Below, in pieces: positions 18,220 to 28,752 of a stretch of 64,000 nucleotides of DNA; position 1 is the first letter of the stretch, and each line of letters opens with the position of its first letter. The DNA is from Arthrobacter echini (GTDB lineage Bacteria > Actinomycetota > Actinomycetes > Actinomycetales > Micrococcaceae). Both the position numbers and the translations under genes were made by a program. The notes under the pieces are model-generated. The model saw only the letters and a program-made list of their open reading frames with translations. It did no database searches and had not been told where the DNA came from. The stretch lies in contig NZ_VSLD01000004.1 in NCBI RefSeq assembly GCF_008107445.1, positions 186,001 to 250,000 on the forward strand. The letters run 5' to 3'.

Positions 18220-18843
18220 ATGATCAGTTCCCTGCGCGGAACAGTGACCCACGTGGGTCTGAACGCCGCCGTCGTCGATGTCAACGGCTTCGGGATGCAG
18301 GTCCTGGCCACACCGCAGACGCTCGCCGGACTGCGCGTGGGGGAGCAGGCCTCGGTCTCGACCGCGCTGATCGTCCGTGAGGACTCCATGACGCTCTTCG
18401 GCTTCGAGGACGCGGAGCAGCGTGAAGTGTTCGAGACACTGCTCGCGGTCAGCGGGGTGGGCCCGCGTCTGGCGCTGGCCGTCCTGGCAGTGCACACCCC
18501 CGAGGCCATCCGCGTGGCGGCAGCGGCGGGAGATGACAAGGCCTTCAGCAAGGTACCCGGGATAGGTCCCAAGGGGGCCCGCCGGATCGTGCTGGAACTG
18601 GCGGGCAAGCTCGTCCCGCTCGATCGGACCCCGGAGACCTCGAAGCAGACCTGGCAGGGGCAGGTCCTCACGGCCATGATGGGACTGGGCTGGTCGGAGA
18701 AGGACGCCGGGGCCGCCATCGACGCCGCCGTCGCCGATGCACCCGAGATCGCCGCGACCGGCGACGTGGGGCAGATCCTCAAGATGACGCTGCGGAGGCT
18801 GGGCCAGGACGGCGCACGCAGCTCCGCCAGGACGAAGGTGTGA
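18220..18843 (+). CDS. ruvA: Holliday junction branch migration protein RuvA
   Basis: The 207-residue protein begins [13 protein letters not shown], the standard RuvA N-terminal OB domain. It has two helix-hairpin-helix motifs ([16 protein letters not shown] and [19 protein letters not shown]) and a C-terminal domain that regulates RuvB. It binds four-way junctions as a tetramer. ATG 18220 has a TTGGAG site upstream; the frame extends further upstream into ruvC but without RuvA homology. It overlaps ruvB by 4 nt (GTGA). Confidence 0.96.
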   Translation: MISSLRGTVTHVGLNAAVVDVNGFGMQVLATPQTLAGLRVGEQASVSTALIVREDSMTLFGFEDAEQREVFETLLAVSGVGPRLALAVLAVHTPEAIRVAAAAGDDKAFSKVPGIGPKGARRIVLELAGKLVPLDRTPETSKQTWQGQVLTAMMGLGWSEKDAGAAIDAAVADAPEIAATGDVGQILKMTLRRLGQDGARSSARTKV

Positions 18844-19961
18844 CGATGACCGACCAGCAACCCGACGAGGCGCCGCTCGTGGCCCAGGCCGCGGACCCGG
18901 AGGACCGGGCGGTCGAGGCCGCCCTGCGGCCGAAGAATCTCGACGACTTCGTGGGGCAGAAGAGGGTCAGGCGCCAGCTCTCCCTCGTCCTCGAGGCATC
19001 CCGGCTCCGTGGGCGCAGTGCGGACCACGTGCTGCTGTCCGGACCTCCGGGCCTCGGCAAGACCACCCTTGCCATGATCATCGCGGCGGAGATGAACGCG
19101 CCACTGCGCATCTCGTCCGGGCCGGCGATCCAGCACGCGGGCGATCTCGCGGCGATCCTCTCCTCGCTCACCGATGGCGAGGTCCTCTTCCTCGACGAGA
19201 TCCACAGGATGTCCCGCCCGGCGGAGGAGATGCTCTACATGGCCATGGAGGACTTCCGCGTCGACATCATCGTCGGGAAGGGGCCAGGGGCCACGGCGAT
19301 CCCCCTGGAACTGCCGCCCTTCACGCTCGTCGGCGCGACGACCCGGGCAGGCCTGCTGCCCGGCCCCCTGCGCGACCGCTTCGGCTTCACCGGGCATCTG
19401 GAGTTCTACTCCACGGACGAACTCGAGCTGGTACTCCGCCGATCGGCGATGCTGATGGACATGTCGGTGAATTCCGCCGCGTTCGCCGAGATCGCCGGAC
19501 GCTCGCGCGGGACGCCCCGTATCGCGAACCGTCTCCTGCGCCGCGTCCGCGACTGGGCGCTCGTGCACGGTTCCGAGCAGATCGACGCGCGAGCGGCGAG
19601 TGCCGCCCTCGACATGTACGAGGTCGACGCACGCGGCCTGGACCGGCTCGACCGGTCGGTCCTGACCGCGCTCATCACCAAGTTCAACGGCGGTCCGGTG
19701 GGACTCTCCACCCTGGCCATCGCGGTGGGTGAGGAACCGGAGACGGTGGAGACCGTGGCCGAGCCCTACCTGGTACGCGAGGGCATGCTCGGGCGCACGC
19801 CCAGGGGCAGGATCGCGACGGCGGCAGCCTGGAAGCATCTCGGGCTGGCCATGCCGCCGACCGTCGCGGCAGCCATGCCGGAGGACCTCTTCTCCGTGAC
19901 CCCGGACGGCTTCGACGGCAGTGGATCGGGCGTCGACAGCTGGTCCCGCCCGGAGGGGTGA
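18840..19961 (+). CDS. ruvB: Holliday junction branch migration ATPase RuvB
   Basis: This is a 373-residue AAA+ motor. It shows [12 protein letters not shown], Walker A ([12 protein letters not shown]), Walker B ([10 protein letters not shown]), sensor 1 (LVGATTRAG), the arginine finger region (GPLRDRFG) and the winged-helix C-terminus ([11 protein letters not shown]). With RuvA it drives branch migration. Start GTG 18840 overlaps the ruvA stop by 4 nt; ATG 18846 is an alternative. A tail of about 30 residues follows the winged helix. Confidence 0.96.
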   Translation: MTMTDQQPDEAPLVAQAADPEDRAVEAALRPKNLDDFVGQKRVRRQLSLVLEASRLRGRSADHVLLSGPPGLGKTTLAMIIAAEMNAPLRISSGPAIQHAGDLAAILSSLTDGEVLFLDEIHRMSRPAEEMLYMAMEDFRVDIIVGKGPGATAIPLELPPFTLVGATTRAGLLPGPLRDRFGFTGHLEFYSTDELELVLRRSAMLMDMSVNSAAFAEIAGRSRGTPRIANRLLRRVRDWALVHGSEQIDARAASAALDMYEVDARGLDRLDRSVLTALITKFNGGPVGLSTLAIAVGEEPETVETVAEPYLVREGMLGRTPRGRIATAAAWKHLGLAMPPTVAAAMPEDLFSVTPDGFDGSGSGVDSWSRPEG

Positions 19962-19986
19962 CGCGGGACCTCCCGGGATTGCCCTC

Positions 19987-19992
19987 TACACT
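19987..19992 (+). promoter_or_regulatory. Possible -10 box of yajC-secDF (TACACT)
   Basis: TACACT lies 26 nt after ruvB and 70 nt before the yajC GTG. It matches the TANNNT pattern seen at other genes here. No clear -35 is visible. Confidence 0.4.
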
Positions 19993-20061
19993 GGTCTCTC
20001 ACGATGTGTGCCGGGGCACAGTGCTGCCCCCACCTCCACTCCCAGGAACGGAAGATGCCCT

Positions 20062-20634
20062 GTGCTTTCAGCTGTAGTCGCCCAAACGCCCGCCGGAGAA
20101 TCGGGTGGCTTCGATGTCTTCGGGCTCCTGCTCCCACTGGCGCTGGCCTTCCTGATCTTCACCATGTTCCGCAGGCAGCGGAAGGCGCAGAAGCAGGTCA
20201 AGGAGATGCGTACCCAGCTGGAGCCCGGCAGTGAGGTCATGACCCAGTTCGGCCTGTTCGGCACCATCGTCTCGATCGACCAGGAGAACAACAGGGCCGT
20301 CCTGGAGCTCTCGCCCGGCAACCACGCCACGGTCCACACCCAGGCCCTGTCCAAGGTGGTCCAGCAGGACCCGGTGCTGCAGGACGACGCCGTCACCGAC
20401 GCGGAGCGCCGGGACCTCGACAGCTATGACGGCTCGGCGGTGCCCGACGACGCGTCCTCCCTCGACGGCGTCGACGGCGACCGTTCCGCCGGCGGGGCCA
20501 CCGCGGCCGGGGAAGCGCGAACCGGACACGAGACTCCCGAGCAGACCCTGGAGCGGCTCGACCGCGAGCAGTCGAACCGTGACGAGCGCGACACGCGCGG
20601 TCCGGGTGGCACCACCGGGACCTCCGACCACTAG
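20062..20634 (+). CDS. yajC: Preprotein translocase subunit YajC
   Basis: The 190-residue protein has one N-terminal membrane helix (FGLLLPLALAFLIFTMF) followed by the conserved FRRQRKAQKQVKEM and the PGSEVMTQFGLFGTIVSID domain. YajC associates with SecDF at the translocon. An acidic, low-complexity C-terminal tail of about 90 residues extends beyond the family core, as often in actinobacteria. Start GTG 20062 follows GGAAG; the frame is open upstream to 19921 without homology. Confidence 0.92.
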   Translation: MLSAVVAQTPAGESGGFDVFGLLLPLALAFLIFTMFRRQRKAQKQVKEMRTQLEPGSEVMTQFGLFGTIVSIDQENNRAVLELSPGNHATVHTQALSKVVQQDPVLQDDAVTDAERRDLDSYDGSAVPDDASSLDGVDGDRSAGGATAAGEARTGHETPEQTLERLDREQSNRDERDTRGPGGTTGTSDH

Positions 20635-20712
20635 CATTCCGTGGGGCGGGTGACCGCCCCCGCCAGCATCGATCCGGCGCCCGCGCAGCGCCACTGAATA
20701 AGGACATCCATC

Positions 20713-22446
20713 ATGCCTCGTACCGGTCCCGGGACGGCAGCCAAACGAACACTGGTCTGGCTGGGAGCACTGACAGCCCTGCTCGCCATCCTGCTGGGAG
20801 CCGGTTCCTTCTGGAGCACCGCCAGCTGGAGCCCCCGCCTCGCGCTCGATCTCGAGGGCGGTACCCAGATGATCCTGGCGCCCCGGGTCCAGGGCGGCAG
20901 CGAGATCACCCCGGAGCAGCTCGACCAGGCGGTGGAGATCATCCGGCAGCGCGTGGACGGCTCCGGCGTGGCCGAGGCGGAGATCAACACGCAGTCGGGC
21001 CGGAATGTGATCGTCTCCCTGCCCGGTACACCCGATGCGCAGACCCGCGACCTCATCCAGGCCTCCGCGCAGATGGAGTTCCGCCCGGTACTCGCCGGTG
21101 GGCCGGGCCAGGCGCCTGCCGCAGAGACACCCACACCGGAGGATCAGCTGCCCCGACCCGGCGCGGAGCCACAGGACGGTAGCGATCCGAACTGGATCAC
21201 CCCCGAGCTGTACCAGGAGTTCGAGGCACTGGACTGCCTCGATCCGGCAGCCCTCGAGCCCGCGGAGGAACCGGCGCCCGCGGACCAGCCGATGGTGGCG
21301 TGCGAACCCGACAACCAGGGCAAGTACATCCTCGGGCCGGTCGCCATTCCCGGCACCGACATCTCCACGGCGAGCTACGGACTGCAGCGGAGTGCGCAGG
21401 GCCAGGCGCTGAACACGTGGGCCGTGAACATCGACTTCGACGACGAGGGCACGAAAGCCTTCCGCGAGGTCACCGAGCGGCTCAACGCGATCGGACCTGG
21501 CGATCCGCGCAACCAGTTCGCCATCGTCCTCGACGGGAAGATCGTCTCCGCGCCGACCACGAATGCCGTGATCGCCGATGGAAACGCCCAGATCAGCGGA
21601 AACTTCACCGAGGAGTCCTCGGCCGCCCTGGCCGAGCAGCTCAAGTACGGTGCGCTGCCCATCAGCTTCGAGATCCAGAGCGAGCAGCAGATCTCCGCCA
21701 CCCTCGGAGCCGACCAGCTCCGCCTCGGACTGCTGGCCGGGCTGATCGGGCTCGGGCTCGTAGCGGCCTACTCGATCTTCCAGTACCGGCTCCTCGGCCT
21801 GGTGACCATCGCTTCGCTCGTCGTCGCGGGTGTCCTGACCTATCTGGCCATCTGCATCCTCGGCTGGACGGAGAACTACCGCCTGTCCCTCGCTGGCGTG
21901 GCAGGACTGATCGTCGCCATCGGCCAGACCGCGGACTCGTTCATCGTCTACTTCGAGCGTATCCGCGACGAACTGCGCGACGGACGGGGCCTCGTCTCCG
22001 CCGTCGAGAACGGCTGGCGCCGCGCCAAGCGCACGGTCCTCGCGTCGAAGGCGGTGAACCTGCTGGCGGCCCTCGTGCTCTACTTCGTCGCCGTCGGCAA
22101 CGTGCGCGGCTTCGCCTTCACCCTCGGACTCACGGCCATCGCCGACCTCGTCGTGGTCTTCCTCTTCACCCATCCCGTGCTGCGCCTCCTCGCGCAGACC
22201 AGATTCTTCGGCGAGGGCCACCCCTGGTCCGGGCTGGACCCCCGCAGGCTCGGCGGCCTCCCGCTCTACCGCGGCGCCGGGCGCCTGCGCGAGCCGGGCC
22301 AGAACGTGGTCGTGTCCCGGTCCAAGAACAAGGGCGCCTCGGCAGAGGCCGAGCGGCGCCTGACGATCGCCGAGCGGCGGCGCGCGGAGCACGACACAGC
22401 CCTGGCCGGACGCACAGGGTCGTCCGAGAAGGAGAACGACGCATGA
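20713..22446 (+). CDS. secD: Protein translocase subunit SecD
   Basis: The 577-residue RND-family protein has one N-terminal helix, a large external P1 domain beginning LALDLEGGTQMILAP and containing a Pro/Glu-rich insert near residues 140-195, and five C-terminal helices. The transmembrane motif GQTADSFIVYFERIRDE carries the conserved acidic residue used in proton-driven pulling of exported proteins. AAGGA precedes ATG 20713. Its stop overlaps secF by 4 nt (ATGA). Confidence 0.96.
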   Translation: MPRTGPGTAAKRTLVWLGALTALLAILLGAGSFWSTASWSPRLALDLEGGTQMILAPRVQGGSEITPEQLDQAVEIIRQRVDGSGVAEAEINTQSGRNVIVSLPGTPDAQTRDLIQASAQMEFRPVLAGGPGQAPAAETPTPEDQLPRPGAEPQDGSDPNWITPELYQEFEALDCLDPAALEPAEEPAPADQPMVACEPDNQGKYILGPVAIPGTDISTASYGLQRSAQGQALNTWAVNIDFDDEGTKAFREVTERLNAIGPGDPRNQFAIVLDGKIVSAPTTNAVIADGNAQISGNFTEESSAALAEQLKYGALPISFEIQSEQQISATLGADQLRLGLLAGLIGLGLVAAYSIFQYRLLGLVTIASLVVAGVLTYLAICILGWTENYRLSLAGVAGLIVAIGQTADSFIVYFERIRDELRDGRGLVSAVENGWRRAKRTVLASKAVNLLAALVLYFVAVGNVRGFAFTLGLTAIADLVVVFLFTHPVLRLLAQTRFFGEGHPWSGLDPRRLGGLPLYRGAGRLREPGQNVVVSRSKNKGASAEAERRLTIAERRRAEHDTALAGRTGSSEKENDA

Positions 22447-23441
22447 GCCGCACCAACTTCGCCACTTTCGGCAATGAGCTGTACTCGGGCAAGCGGTCCT
22501 ATCCTTTCGTTGCGAAACGCAATATCTGGTTCCTCATCGCCGGTCTCGCCGTCCTCGTCTCGCTCATCATCCCGGTGGTCAAGGGAGGCTTCAATCTGGG
22601 GATCGATTTCCGTGGGGGCTCGGAATTCACGGTGTCCGCCACAGAGAACACCGAGGTCTCTGTGGGTGAGAGCGCGGTGACCGACGTCGTGCCGGATGCC
22701 GTGCCGCGCGTGACCAACATCGCGGCGAACACCATGCGGATCCAGACCGAACAGCTCTCCGACGACGAGACGCTCAGCGTCCGGTCGAACCTGATCAGCG
22801 GCTACGGCGTGGGCAAGGACCAGGTGACCTCGAGCTTCGTCGGCCCGACCTGGGGGGAGGATGTGAGTCGACAGGCCATCATCGGCTTCGGCGTCTTCGT
22901 GCTCCTGGCCGCGATCCTCATGGCCATCTACTTCCGCACGTGGAAGATGGCACTGGCCGCGATGGCCGCTCTCGTCGTGGTCATGGTGGTGACGGCAGGG
23001 CTGTATGCGCTCAGCGGGTTCGAGGTCACGCCGTCGGCGATCATCGGCTTCCTGACGATCCTCAGCTACGCCCTGTACGACACCGTGGTGGTCTTCGACA
23101 AGATCCGGGAGAACACCGCCGACATCCTGATCTCCACCAAGCGCACCTTCGCGGAGCAGGTCAATCTCGCCGTGAACCAGACACTCGTGCGTTCGATCAA
23201 CACCTCGGTGGTCGCGATCCTGCCCGTGGCCTCGATCCTGTTCATCGGCGCCTTCATCCTCGGCGCCGGCACCCTGCAGGATCTGTCCCTGGCCCTGTTC
23301 ATCGGCATCATCCTGGGAACGCTCGGTACCATCTTCATCGCCGCCCCGCTCTACGCCGCGCTCAGGGTGAACGAGCCGGAGCTGAAGAAGCAGGAGAAGA
23401 GGGTCACGGAACGGCGTTCGCTCGAGGCTGCACGGGCCTGA
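22443..23441 (+). CDS. secF: Protein translocase subunit SecF
   Basis: The 332-residue partner of SecD has an N-terminal helix (IWFLIAGLAVLVSLIIPVV), the GIDFRGGSEF motif at the start of the external domain, and five further helices with YDTVVVFDKIRENT, the SecF equivalent of the SecD acidic helix motif. ATG 22443 overlaps the secD stop by 4 nt. A 35-residue charged tail lies in the cytoplasm. Confidence 0.96.
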   Translation: MSRTNFATFGNELYSGKRSYPFVAKRNIWFLIAGLAVLVSLIIPVVKGGFNLGIDFRGGSEFTVSATENTEVSVGESAVTDVVPDAVPRVTNIAANTMRIQTEQLSDDETLSVRSNLISGYGVGKDQVTSSFVGPTWGEDVSRQAIIGFGVFVLLAAILMAIYFRTWKMALAAMAALVVVMVVTAGLYALSGFEVTPSAIIGFLTILSYALYDTVVVFDKIRENTADILISTKRTFAEQVNLAVNQTLVRSINTSVVAILPVASILFIGAFILGAGTLQDLSLALFIGIILGTLGTIFIAAPLYAALRVNEPELKKQEKRVTERRSLEAARA

Positions 23442-23465
23442 GACCGGTCGCCGGTCCGGCGCGGG

Positions 23466-23518
23466 TAGACTTGGAGCTGTCGCGTGAGTCCGCGACAGCT
23501 GGGGCCTGATGGCCCCAG
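23466..23518 (+). promoter_or_regulatory. rel promoter -10 box and tandem leader hairpins
   Basis: TAGACT (23466-23471) is a likely -10 box. Just after it lie two abutting perfect hairpins: GCTGTCGCG/CGCGACAGC (23476-23499, 6-nt loop) and CTGGGGCC/GGCCCCAG (23499-23518, 4-nt loop), 22 nt before the rel ATG. They may structure the rel 5' leader or act as a terminator of the sec operon. No T run follows. Confidence 0.5.
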
Positions 23519-23540
23519 GATCAAGATCGAGGGACGATGA

Positions 23541-25946
23541 ATGGCTGATGCGGTCGAGCCCGCGGTGACCACCGGGACGGAAGCAGGCTCAGCAGTGCCC
23601 GAGCGGTCCGCCCCGCTGCAGGAACCGGATGGATCGCCCGGCGCGGCTCCCTCGGACCAGGTCTCGACATCACCCGCCGGTACGGGTACCGAGCAGGTAC
23701 TGCCCGGACGGCGTGGACGTACACGGGCGCGGATCGCCCGCCTGACGGGCCGCGGCTCCTCGGGATATTCGCCCGTCCTCGAGCCTCTCCTCCGCACGGT
23801 CCGCGCGATCAATCCCAAAGAGGACCTGGACCTCATCCAGCGTGCGTATCTGGTCGCGGAGCGCAGCCACGAGGGGCAGAAGCGCAAGAGCGGTGATCCG
23901 TACATCACCCACCCGGTGGCTGTGGCGACCATCCTCGCGGAACTCGGGATGACAGGGACCACCCTCGCTGCGGCTCTCCTCCACGACACCGTGGAGGACA
24001 CCTCCTACACCCTCGCCGAACTCGAGCGGGATTTCGGGTCCGAGGTGGCGATGCTCGTCGACGGCGTCACGAAGCTCGACAAGGTCTCCTTCGGGGACGC
24101 TGCGCAGGCGGAGACCGTGCGCAAGATGGTCGTGGCGATGTCCAAGGACATCCGGGTCCTCGTCATCAAGCTCGCCGACCGGCTCCACAATGCGCGCACC
24201 TGGCGCTTCGTCTCGGCGACGTCGTCGGCCAAGAAGGCCCGCGAGACCATAGAGATCTTCGCGCCTCTCGCCCACCGCCTGGGCATGAACACCATCAAGT
24301 GGGAACTCGAGGACCTCTCCTTCGCGGCCCTGCACCCGAACATCTACGAGGAGATCGTGCGGATGGTGGGGGAGCGGACCCCCGAACGCGAGAAGCACCT
24401 GAATCTCCTGCGGAACCAGATCGACGAGGACCTGCGCGCCGTCAAGATCAAGGCCACCATCACCGGACGGCCCAAGCACTACTACTCGATCTACCAGAAG
24501 ATGATCGTCAGGGGGAAGGATTTCGACGACATCCACGACCTGATGGGTGTGCGGGTCCTCGTGGACAGCGTCCGCGACTGCTATGCCACGCTCGGTTCGC
24601 TGCACTCGCGCTGGAACCCCCTGCCGGGGCGGTTCAAGGACTACATCGCGATGCCGAAGTTCAACATGTACCAGTCTCTGCACACCACGGTGATCGGCCC
24701 CGGCGGCAAGCCGGTGGAAATTCAGATCCGGACGCACGACATGCACCGGCGGGCCGAGTACGGGGTGGCGGCGCACTGGAAGTACAAGAGTGGCGGCAGG
24801 CCCCTGGAGGCGCAGGACGGCAGCGACATGGGGTGGCTGCGCAGCCTCGTGGACTGGCAGCAGGAGACCTCGGACCCGAACGAGTTCCTCGACTCCCTGC
24901 GGTTCGAGATCAACGCTCGGGAGGTCTTCGTCTTCACCCCCAAGGGCGAGGTGATGGCACTGCCTGCCGGGTCGACGCCCGTCGACTTCGCCTACGCCGT
25001 GCACACCGAGGTGGGGCACCGCACCATCGGTGCGAGGGTCAACGGCAAGCTCGTCCCGCTGAACAGCGAGCTCAGTCACGGGGACTCGGTGGTCATCTTC
25101 ACCTCGAAGGCCGAGGGTGCGGGGCCCAGCCAGGACTGGCAGGGCTTCGTCAAGAGCCCACGCGCACGCAACAAGATCAGACAGTGGTTCACGAAGGAAC
25201 GGCGCGAAGAAGCTGTCGACAAGGGCAAGGACCTGCTCACGCGGGCCATGCGCAAGCAGAATCTGCCGTTGCAGCGCATGATGCCGCACACCGCGCTCAT
25301 GACGGTGGCCGAGGAACTCCACCACCAGGACATCTCCGCGCTGTATGCGGCCGTGGGCGACGGCCACACGTCGGCGCAGAACGTCATCGAGCACCTCGTC
25401 GCGCTGATGGGCGGACATGAGGGGACCGAGGCGAAGATCGCCGAGACCGCGGTGGCGACCCAGCCCCGCAGGCCCAAGTTCTCCGACTCCGGCGTCACGG
25501 TGCGCGGGGTGGGCGACGTCTGGGTGAAGCTCGCGCGCTGCTGCACGCCCGTACCGCCCGACCCGATCGTCGGTTTCGTCACCCGCGGGTCCGGGGTGTC
25601 GGTCCATCGCAGCGACTGCCGCAATGTCGAGGAGCTCCGGGACCAGCCCGACAGGATCGTGCCCGTGGAGTGGGCACCGACACAGTCCAGCGTGTTCCTG
25701 GTGGAGATCCAGGTGGAGGCCCTCGATCGCAAGAGCCTGCTCTCGGACGTGACGAGTCTGCTCGCCGAGAACCACGTCAATATCCTCGCGGCCAATGTGA
25801 ACACCTCGTCCGATCGTGTGGCGATGTCGCGCTTCGCCTTCGAGATGGGTGATCCCAAGTATCTGAACCACATCCTCAGTGCCGTGCGGCGCATCGACGG
25901 CGTCTTCGACGTGTACCGCACCACCGGATCGCAGCGACGCCCCTAG
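23541..25946 (+). CDS. relA: Bifunctional (p)ppGpp synthetase/hydrolase Rel
   Basis: The 801-residue protein controls the stringent response. It has an HD hydrolase domain ([28 protein letters not shown]), a synthetase domain ([12 protein letters not shown], with the [10 protein letters not shown] loop of bifunctional enzymes rather than the EFDD loop of E. coli RelA), a TGS domain ([20 protein letters not shown]), a conserved-cysteine domain ([16 protein letters not shown]) and a C-terminal ACT domain. About 85 N-terminal residues are low-complexity and unlikely to be catalytic. A GAGGGA site precedes ATG 23541. It is convergent with the next gene, the stops overlapping by 3 nt. Confidence 0.96.
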   Translation: MADAVEPAVTTGTEAGSAVPERSAPLQEPDGSPGAAPSDQVSTSPAGTGTEQVLPGRRGRTRARIARLTGRGSSGYSPVLEPLLRTVRAINPKEDLDLIQRAYLVAERSHEGQKRKSGDPYITHPVAVATILAELGMTGTTLAAALLHDTVEDTSYTLAELERDFGSEVAMLVDGVTKLDKVSFGDAAQAETVRKMVVAMSKDIRVLVIKLADRLHNARTWRFVSATSSAKKARETIEIFAPLAHRLGMNTIKWELEDLSFAALHPNIYEEIVRMVGERTPEREKHLNLLRNQIDEDLRAVKIKATITGRPKHYYSIYQKMIVRGKDFDDIHDLMGVRVLVDSVRDCYATLGSLHSRWNPLPGRFKDYIAMPKFNMYQSLHTTVIGPGGKPVEIQIRTHDMHRRAEYGVAAHWKYKSGGRPLEAQDGSDMGWLRSLVDWQQETSDPNEFLDSLRFEINAREVFVFTPKGEVMALPAGSTPVDFAYAVHTEVGHRTIGARVNGKLVPLNSELSHGDSVVIFTSKAEGAGPSQDWQGFVKSPRARNKIRQWFTKERREEAVDKGKDLLTRAMRKQNLPLQRMMPHTALMTVAEELHHQDISALYAAVGDGHTSAQNVIEHLVALMGGHEGTEAKIAETAVATQPRRPKFSDSGVTVRGVGDVWVKLARCCTPVPPDPIVGFVTRGSGVSVHRSDCRNVEELRDQPDRIVPVEWAPTQSSVFLVEIQVEALDRKSLLSDVTSLLAENHVNILAANVNTSSDRVAMSRFAFEMGDPKYLNHILSAVRRIDGVFDVYRTTGSQRRP

Positions 25947-26581
25947 GCACCCCGCCCCCTGACCTGGGCCGCACGCAGCCTCGTCAGCGCCCGGGCCTTG
26001 CCCGGTACACGGGTGGCGTTGACCAGCGCCGCCTCCACGAGCCGCAGCGGACATGCCAGGTCGGGTGCCCTGTCGATGGCGCGGAGGACGGCGACGGCGG
26101 TGCGGTCGCCGTGGACCGCAAGGTCCAGGGCGGTCCGGAGGGGCGTGGTCACCGACACTCCTCCGACGAGATTGACGTCGAACGGACCGAGCGAGACCTG
26201 ATGCATGACCGCCCCACTGAACGGGGGCAGCGCCGTGGTCCTCCGCCTGTGATCGGTGACGAGGCTGATCAGGGCGGGTACCGGGGCGCACCCGTAGATC
26301 CACGCGGCGCAGGAGCGCCCGAGCGCCACGCGTGCCCGGAGGGAGTCCGGCACGCAGCGTGCCGCGGCCTCGGAGCGCGTGGCGGGATTCTCCGTGAAGT
26401 CGCTCCGAAGGTAGGAGTTCCCGATCACGAGCCGGACGAGGCCCTCCAGCCTCATGGACTGGAGCTCCGCCGAGGTGAAGATCTCCCCGGCGTGGAAGAG
26501 CGCACCCCCGGTCGAGGTGACGGTGGGTGATGCGCCGAGATAACGCCCGGGCGGGGTGGCTGTGCTGTCCAGCGGAGACAT
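25943..26581 (-). CDS. Hypothetical protein, possibly AbiEi-antitoxin-like
   Basis: The 212-residue protein has no confident assignment. Two segments, [15 protein letters not shown] and [19 protein letters not shown], resemble those of actinobacterial proteins annotated as AbiEi-like (type IV toxin-antitoxin) or DUF559-related transcription factors. No partner toxin gene is adjacent, so an antitoxin role is doubtful. The frame is open to a TTG at 26614, but that codon falls in the T-tract of an upstream terminator, so ATG 26581 was chosen. Confidence 0.55.
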   Translation of the reverse strand: MSPLDSTATPPGRYLGASPTVTSTGGALFHAGEIFTSAELQSMRLEGLVRLVIGNSYLRSDFTENPATRSEAAARCVPDSLRARVALGRSCAAWIYGCAPVPALISLVTDHRRRTTALPPFSGAVMHQVSLGPFDVNLVGGVSVTTPLRTALDLAVHGDRTAVAVLRAIDRAPDLACPLRLVEAALVNATRVPGKARALTRLRAAQVRGRGA

Positions 26582-26616
26582 TGATCCAGCATCGTCAGTG
26601 GGAGCTGCGCGCAAAA

Positions 26617-26654
26617 GCCCTCCGGCGCCGTTGTGGACAACGGTGCCGGAGGGC
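26617..26654 (-). terminator. Rho-independent terminator of the DUF349 gene
   Basis: A 17-bp stem with one G-U pair (26617-26633 with 26638-26654, loop TGGA) is followed on the minus strand by TTTT. It lies 30 nt past the DUF349 stop. Confidence 0.88.
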
Positions 26655-26683
26655 CGGGGTGAACGACGCCTGCTACTGAAGCG

Positions 26684-28351
26684 TCAGGAGAAGTCCTGCG
26701 CCGATCTCTGCAGCATCTCCAGCCACTGTTCACGGGCTGCCAGCGCTTCCTTCGCCGTGGCGATCTTCGAACTGTTCCCCGCGCCCTCCGCAGCCGCAAG
26801 ATCCTCCTTGAGCTGAGCGATCGTCGCCTCGAGCTGACTGAGCGCACTCGTGGTGCGGGCCTTCGTCTCGGGGTTGGTCTTCTGCCAGTGCTCGTCGTCG
26901 GCGGACTTCACGGCGTCCTCGACCCTGCGCAGGCCTGCGTCGATCCGACCCATGTCGGCGCGTGGCACCTTGCCCGCCTCGTCCCATCGGTCCCGGACCG
27001 ACTGGAGCGCCTTCTTCGCAGCGGCGAGATCCCTGACGGGCAGGATCTTCTGCGCTTCGACCAGCAGTGCCTCCTTGGCGGTGAGGTTGACGGAGTATTC
27101 CTCGTCGATCGCCTCGTTGTCGGCTTTCCTCGCCTCGAAGAAACGATCCTGGGCGGCGCGGAACCGGGCCCAGAGGGCGTCGTCGTCCTTGCGGCTGGCA
27201 CGCTTGGACGCCTTCCACTCGTCCATCAGCTGACGATACGCCGCCGCTGTGTGACCCCAGTCCGTGGAGTCGGAGAGCTGCTCGGCGCGTTTGATGAGCG
27301 CTTCCTTCGACTGCTTCGCCTCGGCGTTGTCGGTGTCGAGCTGGGAGAAATAGGCGCGGCGGTGCCGATCGAAGACGGTGCGCGAGGAGCGGAAGCGCTT
27401 CCAGAGTGCGTCCTCGGTGCCCTTTCCCAGTCTCGGCCCGTTCTTCTGGGCCGCCTTCCAGAGCTCGAAGAGCTCGTTCATACGGGTGCTGCTGGCCTTC
27501 CACTGGACGGTGGCCGGATCGCGACCCGCGAGTTCCTCGGCCTCGACGACGATCGCCTCACGGGCTGCGAGCTCCCGGGCCTTGAGCTCGTCCAGGGCCG
27601 CGCGTTCGGTTTTCTCGAGACCGCTCACGGCCTCCAGCAGGGCGTCGATCCTGGCTTCGAGGGCGAGCACGTCCCCGACCATGGTGCGCTCTCCGACCTG
27701 CGTCCGCAGATGCCTGGCGGTCTTCGCCATGTCCGAGGACGGGGCCTTGGCCTCGACCCGCTGCTCGAGCAGAGCCACCTGGCTCACGACGTCGTCGTAC
27801 TTCCGCACGAAGTAGGTCAGCGCCTCCTCGCGCGTTGCATCCGGGTACTGCCCGACGGCGTGTTCCTCGCCGTCGACGAGCAGGAAGACATGCCCGTCGT
27901 CCTCGACCCGAGCGAACCTGCCGGCTTCCTCGAGCGAGGTGGTGTGCGCCGGGGGAGCCGCAGGACGGCCGGACTTCCTCGCGGGCCGCGGGGCCATCGA
28001 CGTCGGCAGCGGCGCACGCGGAGCCGCCGGGCGGGGCGGCGAAGGGCTTGCTGACACGTGTGCGACGTCGGCCTGGTCTGCGGGAGCGGTGGATGCGGCT
28101 GCCGGGTCAGCCGGTGCTGGCTGTACGTCGTCGACCGGGCCAGCGAGTGGTGCCTGCACGCCGTCGGCCTGGTCCGTGGGAGCGGCGGATGCTGCGGATT
28201 CGGGCTCGGGCGCCACGGTAGCGTCCTGGCCCTCCTCGGCATCGGTGTCGTTGCCCTCGGGCGGACGGGATGGACTGCCATCGGCTGCCGCGGCGTCCTG
28301 CTCCGTGCCGTGGTCGATGGTCGTTTCGTCGGATTGCTGACTGTCTGTCAC
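26684..28351 (-). CDS. DUF349 domain-containing protein
   Basis: The 555-residue protein has a Pro/Ala/Asp-rich disordered N-terminus (about 130 residues), a small beta-rich segment (HVFLLVDGEEHAVGQY) and a long alpha-helical body with at least three DUF349 repeats, recognisable by LFELWKAAQKNG, LMDEWKASKRAS and VRDRWDEAGKVP motifs. The helices look coiled-coil-like. DUF349 proteins are widespread but functionally unknown. GTG 28351 was chosen because it opens the conserved acidic N-terminus; no good ribosome binding site is seen. Confidence 0.82.
   Translation of the reverse strand: MTDSQQSDETTIDHGTEQDAAAADGSPSRPPEGNDTDAEEGQDATVAPEPESAASAAPTDQADGVQAPLAGPVDDVQPAPADPAAASTAPADQADVAHVSASPSPPRPAAPRAPLPTSMAPRPARKSGRPAAPPAHTTSLEEAGRFARVEDDGHVFLLVDGEEHAVGQYPDATREEALTYFVRKYDDVVSQVALLEQRVEAKAPSSDMAKTARHLRTQVGERTMVGDVLALEARIDALLEAVSGLEKTERAALDELKARELAAREAIVVEAEELAGRDPATVQWKASSTRMNELFELWKAAQKNGPRLGKGTEDALWKRFRSSRTVFDRHRRAYFSQLDTDNAEAKQSKEALIKRAEQLSDSTDWGHTAAAYRQLMDEWKASKRASRKDDDALWARFRAAQDRFFEARKADNEAIDEEYSVNLTAKEALLVEAQKILPVRDLAAAKKALQSVRDRWDEAGKVPRADMGRIDAGLRRVEDAVKSADDEHWQKTNPETKARTTSALSQLEATIAQLKEDLAAAEGAGNSSKIATAKEALAAREQWLEMLQRSAQDFS
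28067..28197. repeat. Imperfect direct repeats in the DUF349 N-terminal coding region
   Basis: Two copies of an imperfect ~34-base unit beginning GTCGGCCTGGTC lie at 28067-28100 and 28163-28197. They encode the Ala/Asp-rich repeats APTDQADG and APADQADV of the disordered N-terminus. Confidence 0.6.
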
Positions 28352-28752
28352 CGCTAGAAATCTTTCACTCGTCGGATGGCCGTGAGCAACGCCGGGGCCA
28401 TGTCGTCCGGGGTCGATGTCGTACGGATCGATCCCGAGCAGGATCCAGGAGTCTATCGGACCGGTATCGCGCACCGATCGTGCCGACCCAGCCGTTCCGG
28501 CGCCCGCGGAGGAGCGCCGCCGAACCCTGCTCTGAGGCTACTGTACTCAGGCCGCCGCGCTCGGGACGCCCTCCCGTGATGCCGCACTCCGGGCGAGGGG
28601 TGCACGGACAGCGGTGGCCGCCGGCGCTCCTGCGACTCCGGCACGGGGCAGGAGGTTCTGCCGATCCGACGGGCGCACCTAGGATTGATGGCGCAGACCC
28701 CACCGATCGGCCCGCGGCCCGTCGGAGACCCCGTAGGCGAGGAGATCCACCC
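28352..28752. other. 401-nt divergent intergenic region, DUF349 gene / hisS
   Basis: No gene is visible. TAGGAT at 28680-28685 is a likely hisS -10 box with a weak TTCTGC 18 nt upstream, giving a leader of about 60 nt. GAGGAG ends 10 nt before hisS. The remaining sequence shows no stable hairpin or T-box-like element that I can recognise. Confidence 0.5.

Noticed and set aside
20068-22392. Long minus-strand frame opposite yajC and secD
   Set aside because: No recognisable domain, and the biased composition is typical of antisense frames in high-GC DNA.
23670-26303. 877-codon minus-strand frame opposite rel
   Set aside because: It fully overlaps a well-supported rel gene and carries no motif.
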